From IMG/VR virus record IMGVR_UViG_3300050014_000694, positions 1 through 20,935 of that record: DNA of 20,935 nucleotides. One strand, 5' to 3'. This DNA comes from a virus. The notes under the pieces were generated by a model. The model ran no database searches. It saw only the letters and a program-made list of their open reading frames with translations, and was not told the DNA's origin. Position numbers and translations under genes: made by a program. Each line of letters begins with the position of its first letter. The stretch's first letter is position 1. Below, one piece after another: positions 15,908-20,935 of the stretch.

Positions 15908-16339
15908 CTAAGCCGCCCCGCCGATGGGTTTTAACAGGTGGCAAAGCCCGGTTTCCCCGGTGCCGTAGCCATGTTTCACCAATAATCGGTGCATTCCGCT
16001 GTCCATCACCTGCGTGCACAGCAGATCCACCAGCCCCATGGCCGCCGCAATCCGTTCCACAGCATCAATACAATGTTCCACAGCCAGCTTTGCCACCCGT
16101 GGCGAGCTTTTCGGGTTGGATGCCACCCAGGCCACCACACCCACCCCGGAGCCGGTCGCGTCGCAGTACAAAAACGCGCAGGCCAGAGGCTTGCCGCAAT
16201 GCGCGAAAAGCACCCCCACCGTGGGCAGGCGTTGCCGGGGTGGCGGCGTCCCTCCCCGCGCCGTCCAGAATCCCGCAATCGTCGCATAGTCCGCGGAATC
16301 AATCCGCCCGTCCGCCGCCTTCTTAATTTCCCGTATCAT
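15908..16339 (-). CDS. GNAT-like protein in the virion gene block
   Basis: This 143-residue protein has a GNAT-like outline: an N-terminal helix region, a beta-strand pair (VGVLFAHCGKPLACAFLYCDATG, about 42-64), a strand VGVVAWVASNP (66-76), a helix over about 83-100, and the C-terminal pattern DSGMHRLLVKHGYG (about 113-126), where acetyltransferases often have a GF/GY turn. The usual acetyl-CoA loop (Q/R-x-x-G-x-G/A) is not evident, so activity is uncertain. Similar small proteins occur between nozzle and internal core genes in other podoviruses, as I recall. The start overlaps the nozzle stop as ATGA. It may be a structural or scaffold-like derivative and not an enzyme. Confidence 0.5.
   Translation of the reverse strand: MIREIKKAADGRIDSADYATIAGFWTARGGTPPPRQRLPTVGVLFAHCGKPLACAFLYCDATGSGVGVVAWVASNPKSSPRVAKLAVEHCIDAVERIAAAMGLVDLLCTQVMDSGMHRLLVKHGYGTGETGLCHLLKPIGGAA
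15930..15946. repeat. 17-bp exact repeat, copy 2, near the end of the GNAT-like gene
   Basis: Minus-strand CTTTGCCACCTGTTAAA, identical to the copy at 6398-6414. Here it lies 22 bases before the stop of the GNAT-like gene and about 40 bases upstream of the gp14-like start. Confidence 0.85.
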
Positions 16340-19300
16340 GGCTCATGCACTCCCCACCGCAGCACCGCCGCCAGACAGGTGAATGGATAGGCGTCTGCAT
16401 GCCTCATGGAAACCACCAGGTCAGTCACATGCGCCGGGGAAAGTGTCACTGCCAACCAGCCCGTGAAGTCATCCGCCCGCGTGCCCATCAGATCGCCCGT
16501 ATTCGAAAATTGCAAATCGTTCGCCTCGCCGTCATACACCACTTGCCCGCCGCGGCTGCGGTGCAGGTTGAGAACCATTTCCTGTGCCCGCTTCATCCTC
16601 GCGTTGGTGGTGCCCGTGTCTGTCTGCGTGTCGATCGGCAACAACGTCAGTGTGGAGGTCACCGGCAGCCCGATTGTCAGCGTGTCCGGCACCGGGGAAA
16701 GCGTGAAGGTGCTCGAAAATGCCGCCCGCTCCACCAGCAGCACCTGCGCCACCCCATCCACAGTCAGCTCGGAAAAACCCACCAGCGGATCCGCCTGCAA
16801 ATGTGCGGGAAGCGCAAACATCCCGCCCGTCGGCGTCAGCGTCACCCTGGCATCCGCCACCGTGTCCGGCGCACCCGCTTCCCGCGCAGCCTGCCACCCG
16901 GTAGGAAACTTTTCCAGCAACGCGGTGCCACCACGATCCACCACGAAAAACACCTCATCATCCCCCGCCACGCCCGGCAACACCGCCACCGCGCGAAACA
17001 ATCCCGCCAGCGTCGTGTGCCTACTCCAGGCAATCAATTGTTCTCCGCGGTCATGCGCCAGGTGCAGCAGTGTGCCTGCCGTGGTGATACTCCACAGTCC
17101 CGGCGAGCGTACCGCCTGATACGCCGCCGCCACCACCCCGGCCTGCGTGAGGTGTTCCGCGTAGCGGGAAAGATCCTCGCCCGCGTACCCGTCCGCCGAA
17201 AAACTCATTTCCCACACCCGGGCCCCATTGCGTCCCGGGAAAAACAGCGAATCCCCCACCGCCACCGGCTGCAAGGAAGTCGATCCGTACGCCGTGAATT
17301 GCCGCGCCTGGAAGCTCGTGGGCGTCAGCGGCACGTCCGCCGTGTCACTGCCACAGATCCATTCCCCCAGCGGTGTGCCAAGGAACAGCCTCCGTTGAGA
17401 TACCATCCAGTGAATCGGTGCGCTCGCATTCGCCGCCAGCGTCACAAACAACGCGTCCCCGTCCGCCGTCCCCGTCTCGAAGTTGTTCATGTCATCGGAA
17501 GCGCTGGCCCACAGCGATACCGGATTGTTGGGTGTGCTCGCCAACAGCAACCGCCGCTCGTGCAGCGCGATCGAGCGCGGGAATCCCGACACATCGGAAA
17601 ACGCCCCTTGCGCCCAGCGGTGGGTGCTTCCCGATAGCATCGGCGAAACCGCCACCCCTGTCATTTCCGTGGCACTCACGTACCGGTCAAGTAAAGCGTA
17701 ACCCGTCACATACGGCAGGCGCGGAATCAGCACTGCCCGGGGTGATCCTTCCGCCGCAGTGTCATCCAGCTTCGCAAAGCCGATGCGCATCATGGTCGGT
17801 GCGTCTTCGATGCCGCTTTCAGCCACGTTGCGGTCCCCCGTGGATTGCCAGCTGCGCAGCGCCGTCCATGTCACCCCGGCATCAATCGAGCGTTCCAGTG
17901 TGAACGTCCCGCGCCAGGTCCCAAAGGTGAAAAAATCCCAGCCGCCGTCCAGCACGATTTCCGGCGAGCGGTGCCCGTCCATGGCCGGCGTTCCCGCCAG
18001 TTCCACTTGTGAGTCCCCGAGATCCCGCTCCGGAGAGATCCGATAGTACTGTCCCGGCCCGCGTAGCGCCATCGATGAGGAAGACCCATAGGTCACCAGC
18101 AACAGCCAGTAATCCAGCCAATTCGCGCCGGTCCCCGGTTCGTTCGTGTCGGAGGGTTGGTGCCGCACCGTGCAGCGGAAACGCCGCCCGTCGTTGGATA
18201 CCTCATCACCCACCTCAAACCACCCGTAATAGGTGAAGGATTCCGGAGAAACCCCGGTTGCCACCATATCCCAATAAGTTTCCCAGCCTGTGGTTTCCCC
18301 TGGCACGATCGAAATCACGCTTTCGATATGCTCCACCTTGCAGCGGTACACTACGCCAGTGTTGGTTTCCCGGTAGGCTCCCACCTTGCAGGATGCTGTG
18401 TTGTCTGCATCGTAGCTCGCCACGATCGCCCACTTTTCCGCCGTCGGCACATCCTCCGGCGTGAACGATCCAGCGGACGATGTGTGCGAAACGAGACAGA
18501 TCGCCCAATGGTAATGCAAGTGCAGCGTGTCCGTGCCAGGATCCCCAGCCGGAAAAATATCCCATGCGGTATCCACCACGGTCCCTTCGCTGTAGGTCCG
18601 CCACAGCTTGGTCCACCCGTTATCCGTCCGATCCGCCGCAATCAAGGTCACCGGGTCCCCCGTGCCGTACATCTTGCGCCTCCAAAAGCCTTTCCACCCG
18701 CTGCCCACTCCTGGCTTGTTGGTCACCGCGGATGCCGTGTGCCCCACCGTGCAAAACCATTCCGAGGAAACAAAGCACACATCGCCGTAAGCGTACCCAT
18801 GCCCCGCCACCCAGGTAGCCGCCACCGGATTGGATGCCACCGAGTACACCGCCGCGCGGTTGGTATTGGCATCCAGTGTGGGAGCCGCCGTGTAGGCCAT
18901 CCACAACAGCGTCCACGAGGCATCGCTCCACCGGCTCAGCCGCATGGGTGCGCAGGCCGGGTGCGTGATGAACGCCACATCATTGAGCTGCACCACTTGC
19001 ACGTCCCGCAGGCTGGCCGCACTCGCATCCCAATCGTACCCCACCAGGAAATCCAGCGTCGCTTTCACCACCCCCGCAGCAGATAGCACTGTCAACGTGT
19101 CAGGCTGGAACAGCAGCAGGTACTGTTCTCCCGCCGCCGCCACGAACGGCACCAGCGCTAGATTGCCGCCGGCGTCCCCCACATCCGCCACAAACTGCGT
19201 GCCGGGCCGTTTCTGAAACGCCCCGTAGGACATCGGTAAAAAATTCTCCATCCGTTCCGCCCCGCTCGCGTGCTTGGCAAAGTCGGATCGGTGGCGCAAA

Positions 19301-19347
19301 TACGGCGATAACTCGCCCGAGTTGAAGGAAAGCAAACTTTGGTGCAT
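16336..19347 (-). CDS. tail nozzle (tail tubular B-like) protein with four carbohydrate-binding-like repeats
   Basis: This 1003-residue protein would form the distal tail tube, as T7 gp12 does. The N-terminus has the typical opening SFNSGELSPYLRHRSDFAK (6-24) with GAERMENFLPMSYGAFQKRPGTQFV shortly after. The middle and end show the usual nozzle pattern: HERRLLLASTPNNPVSLWAS, LFLGTPLGEWICGS and GARVWEMSFS. Inserted at about residues 177-415 are four units with aromatic ends and a YxC core, recalling CBM5/12: about 177-222 (YGDVCF, WFCTVGHTAS, GWKGFW), 262-306, 319-361 (VYRCKVEH, GWETYW) and 376-415 (FRCTVRH, NWLDYW). The ATG at 19347 begins at the conserved opening and lies four bases after the upstream stop. 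A longer ORF start lies inside that gene. Confidence 0.8.
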   Translation of the reverse strand: MHQSLLSFNSGELSPYLRHRSDFAKHASGAERMENFLPMSYGAFQKRPGTQFVADVGDAGGNLALVPFVAAAGEQYLLLFQPDTLTVLSAAGVVKATLDFLVGYDWDASAASLRDVQVVQLNDVAFITHPACAPMRLSRWSDASWTLLWMAYTAAPTLDANTNRAAVYSVASNPVAATWVAGHGYAYGDVCFVSSEWFCTVGHTASAVTNKPGVGSGWKGFWRRKMYGTGDPVTLIAADRTDNGWTKLWRTYSEGTVVDTAWDIFPAGDPGTDTLHLHYHWAICLVSHTSSAGSFTPEDVPTAEKWAIVASYDADNTASCKVGAYRETNTGVVYRCKVEHIESVISIVPGETTGWETYWDMVATGVSPESFTYYGWFEVGDEVSNDGRRFRCTVRHQPSDTNEPGTGANWLDYWLLLVTYGSSSSMALRGPGQYYRISPERDLGDSQVELAGTPAMDGHRSPEIVLDGGWDFFTFGTWRGTFTLERSIDAGVTWTALRSWQSTGDRNVAESGIEDAPTMMRIGFAKLDDTAAEGSPRAVLIPRLPYVTGYALLDRYVSATEMTGVAVSPMLSGSTHRWAQGAFSDVSGFPRSIALHERRLLLASTPNNPVSLWASASDDMNNFETGTADGDALFVTLAANASAPIHWMVSQRRLFLGTPLGEWICGSDTADVPLTPTSFQARQFTAYGSTSLQPVAVGDSLFFPGRNGARVWEMSFSADGYAGEDLSRYAEHLTQAGVVAAAYQAVRSPGLWSITTAGTLLHLAHDRGEQLIAWSRHTTLAGLFRAVAVLPGVAGDDEVFFVVDRGGTALLEKFPTGWQAAREAGAPDTVADARVTLTPTGGMFALPAHLQADPLVGFSELTVDGVAQVLLVERAAFSSTFTLSPVPDTLTIGLPVTSTLTLLPIDTQTDTGTTNARMKRAQEMVLNLHRSRGGQVVYDGEANDLQFSNTGDLMGTRADDFTGWLAVTLSPAHVTDLVVSMRHADAYPFTCLAAVLRWGVHEP

Positions 19348-19351
19348 GGCT

Positions 19352-19990
19352 TCAGTTGGTGGGGATGTAGGGCGGCCTGCCGTTACCGAAGCGCGCATTC
19401 ACCAGCCCGCTCATGCTCGCCAATTGCCTGGGTCCGAAATTCTCCCCGCTCGCCACCTCCCGCGCGTCCGCTGTCTGCGCCTGCGGCAACGCCAGCGCCT
19501 CCAATCGTTGCAAGGCTGCGTCCCCCAGCGCCGGGTTCTGCGTCACGTCAGGCGCGATCCTTGATGCGAGCTTGTACGCCACCGCGTCCACGAATAGCGC
19601 GTCCCACTCCACCGGCTCCACCGCACTGGACACATACAGGATTTCCAGCGTCGGGTAATCCGCGCTCAACAGCTTCCGCCCCTCGATCGTGAAATCACGG
19701 ATTGGATTGCTTGAATCCCCGGAGGAAAGCCGGATCAACCGCACCAGATCCGCGGGCACCTGCCATGCCGCCGCCCATTCGGAAAGCGGCGCATCCGCCA
19801 ACCTGGAGAGCATCGCTCGCATCGTCGCAAAATTCCATTGGTGCCGCCGCAACAGCGTGTTCACCACTTGGTCCAGGTGCAACCGGCAGCTGCGCGCCTC
19901 CACGCTCGCTTCCGTCTCATACGCCACGATCCGCCGCGCCCCAAGCTCCCCCAGCGCCAGATTGCAAATGTCCGTCTTGCTAGTAATCAT
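19352..19990 (-). CDS. head-to-tail adaptor (tail tubular protein A, gp11-like)
   Basis: This 212-residue protein begins with the well-known adaptor signature KTDICNLALGELGARRI (5-21). It continues with ARSCRLHLDQVVNTLLRRHQWNFA (32-55) and a central region ending in LPQAQTADA (about 173-181). Proteins of this type form the ring joining the portal to the tail nozzle in podoviruses, and the nozzle gene follows after four bases. The start at 19990 is supported by a strong Shine-Dalgarno site six bases upstream. It is the first gene after a terminator, so it opens the tail transcription unit or depends on read-through. Confidence 0.88.
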   Translation of the reverse strand: MITSKTDICNLALGELGARRIVAYETEASVEARSCRLHLDQVVNTLLRRHQWNFATMRAMLSRLADAPLSEWAAAWQVPADLVRLIRLSSGDSSNPIRDFTIEGRKLLSADYPTLEILYVSSAVEPVEWDALFVDAVAYKLASRIAPDVTQNPALGDAALQRLEALALPQAQTADAREVASGENFGPRQLASMSGLVNARFGNGRPPYIPTN

Positions 19991-19996
19991 AATTTT

Positions 19997-20004
19997 CCCT
20001 CTTC
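19997..20004 (-). promoter_or_regulatory. strong Shine-Dalgarno site of the adaptor gene
   Basis: Minus-strand GAAGAGGG six bases before the ATG at 19990. It contrasts with the weak or absent sites before most other genes here. Confidence 0.75.
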
Positions 20005-20016
20005 TTTAAGTCTTTC

Positions 20017-20053
20017 AAAAGAAAACCCCGCCCGCGGATACACACGAGCGGGG
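20017..20053 (-). terminator. Rho-independent terminator between head and tail genes
   Basis: On the minus strand CCCCGCTCG (20053-20045) pairs with CGGGCGGGG (20034-20026), nine positions with a single mismatch around a ten-base loop. TTTTCTTTT follows immediately (20025-20017). It lies about 25 bases past the stop of the capsid-associated gene. Confidence 0.9.
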
Positions 20054-20078
20054 ACCAACACGATTCAATCAGCAGAGT

Positions 20079-20570
20079 TTAGCCCAGCGCCCAGAAGGCG
20101 ATGTTGAAGATCAGCTTGGAATCAGCCGTGTCATTCAGCGTCACCGTGCTGGCGAAGGTTGCAATCACCGTGGTGACGGCGGTATTCACAAACGGGGTTT
20201 TCTGCCCTGCCGGGAGCGTCCCCGAGGAGAGCGTCACCAGCGCGTTGGCGGCCTTCACGTCCAGCGCGTTGGCGTAGCGGGTGGGTGTGTCCGCGTCGCC
20301 GATGCTCAGGTTGCAGGCCGTGTGCACCAGTTCATTCCAGACCGTCGAAAGCGACGGGTCCACAATGGCGCCTTTCGGCACGGTGCACAGGCTGATGATG
20401 TCCGTGGTCACGGGCTTGGTCCCGTTGGTGGCCTTCGGAATGATGAAGGCCACCTTCTGGTAGCGCAACTTGCGGCCTGCGTAAACGTCGGAACCGTAGG
20501 TTGGTGCGGCACTCGAAGCGTTGGCCGCCTGAGTGGTCATATTGTCGGATTTGTAAGTGATCGCTGGCAT
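20079..20570 (-). CDS. small capsid-associated protein (possible head decoration protein)
   Basis: This 163-residue protein is rich in Ala, Thr, Ser and Val, with alternating beta-type segments (VAFIIPK 40-46, TVIATFASTVTLND 133-146, KLIFNIAFWALG 152-163) and no signal peptide or catalytic motif. It lies 44 bases after the major capsid gene and just before a strong terminator, so it is probably co-expressed with the capsid protein at high level. A head decoration or cement protein fits size and position, but I do not recognise the family. The ATG at 20570 lacks a Shine-Dalgarno site; an in-frame ATG ten codons later is the alternative. Confidence 0.55.
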   Translation of the reverse strand: MPAITYKSDNMTTQAANASSAAPTYGSDVYAGRKLRYQKVAFIIPKATNGTKPVTTDIISLCTVPKGAIVDPSLSTVWNELVHTACNLSIGDADTPTRYANALDVKAANALVTLSSGTLPAGQKTPFVNTAVTTVIATFASTVTLNDTADSKLIFNIAFWALG

Positions 20571-20614
20571 GATGTTGCTAGGTTACTTGGTTGTTGTGGT
20601 TGGTTTCAACCGGC

Positions 20615-20935
20615 TCACGTGCCGGCCACGAGGTTGAGGCATTCGATGCGCACCACCTTCTGGTCATCAGACCGGCAGGCGTTCATTGCGTACTCGGTGA
20701 AGAACTGCGTGGCGTTTTTCTTGTCGGGACGCACGGAAACAGTGGTTTGGGCCACCTTCCAGAAATCCAGATAGACCGCATCGCTGGTCCAGATCGCGGC
20801 GTAACGCAGCGTGGTTGAACCGGCTGTGTACGGCAACAGGGTGGAACGCATCCAGTTCACGCCGAGGAAGAACGAGATATTCCCGTTTTCATCCAGCGTG
20901 GGCGGCATGTAGTCCTTGGAGAACAAGCGGTTGCC
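20615..20935 (-). CDS. major capsid protein, C-terminal part (cut by the window edge)
   Basis: Only the last 106 residues are present; the frame is open at the window end, so the true start lies outside. The end carries a pattern I associate with HK97-fold capsid proteins of podoviruses (Phage_capsid_2 type): AVYLDFWKVAQTTVSV followed by RPDKKNATQFFTEYAMNACR and KVVRIEC. The late, highly ordered gene position before a small capsid-associated gene and the tail adaptor agrees. The scaffold and portal genes would be expected upstream, beyond position 20935. Confidence 0.7.
   Translation of the reverse strand, partial: GNRLFSKDYMPPTLDENGNISFFLGVNWMRSTLLPYTAGSTTLRYAAIWTSDAVYLDFWKVAQTTVSVRPDKKNATQFFTEYAMNACRSDDQKVVRIECLNLVAGT

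Noticed and set aside
15891-16019. N-terminal extension of the gp14-like frame to 16019
   Set aside because: It overlaps the GNAT-like gene and adds basic, non-conserved residues; ATG 15890 starts directly at the hydrophobic segment.
16345-17637. 430-residue plus-strand ORF, and similar long ones at 14500-15525, 13042-14076, 7217-8071 and 9188-9940
   Set aside because: They lie fully opposite well-supported minus-strand genes, have Arg/His/Pro-rich low-information sequences and no recognisable domains, as expected of shadows in GC-rich DNA.
19988-20020. Promoter for the tail block based on TTGAAA just after the terminator
   Set aside because: The only AT-rich -10 candidate would fall on the start codon, leaving no leader although a Shine-Dalgarno site is present.
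1-20935. CRISPR arrays, insertion sequences or rRNA
   Set aside because: No regularly spaced repeats, transposase genes or rRNA-like sequence were seen on either strand.

Overview
The window holds the late (structural and lysis) region plus the integrase end of a temperate, short-tailed (podovirus-like) phage. Nearly everything is on the minus strand, so transcription runs from position 20935 towards position 1. The order is that of a T7-like virion: capsid, tail adaptor, tail nozzle, three internal (ejected) virion proteins, tail fibre and spike, lysis. A tyrosine integrase shows that it is temperate. The base composition is GC-rich, and the integrase and the giant internal protein look to me like proteins of Verrucomicrobiota and their phages. 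That host call rests on remembered sequence style, not on a search, and is tentative.

Head and tail (20935-15405): the C-terminal end of the major capsid protein is cut by the window edge. It is followed by a small capsid-associated protein and a strong Rho-independent terminator. A new block then begins with a good ribosome binding site: tail tubular A-like adaptor, a 1003-residue nozzle with four carbohydrate-binding-like repeats, a GNAT-like protein and a T7 gp14-like internal protein. Several stops and starts overlap as ATGA, which suggests translational coupling.

Ejection proteins (15408-6416): a 729-residue gp15-sized protein carries a GH24 lysozyme domain near its C-terminus. It is followed by a 2278-residue giant polyvalent protein. 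This has an HExxH metallopeptidase-like motif, what looks like only the N-lobe of a polyvalent-protein kinase placed between two FSIG motifs, several hydrophobic segments and a conserved-looking C-terminal region. It is the most unusual object in the window.

Host recognition and lysis (6412-1722): a T7-fibre-N-terminus-like adaptor that apparently starts with TTG, a connector protein carrying an inserted module, and a beta-propeller plus lectin-like spike. Next come a one-TM coiled-coil protein, a holin-like protein fused in frame to a lipobox segment, and an M15-type peptidase endolysin with a peptidoglycan-binding domain.

Integration (1721-1): between endolysin and integrase lies the 3' end of a tRNA gene (T arm and acceptor strand) with no 5' half. 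That is the structure expected of a phage attP core, so the sequence is probably in free or circularised (or circularly permuted) phage arrangement and not an ordinary prophage junction. The integrase has a candidate promoter that would make a leaderless mRNA. Downstream are a large compound inverted repeat, a small membrane protein and a G-rich tract. Packaging, portal, replication and repressor genes are not in this window.
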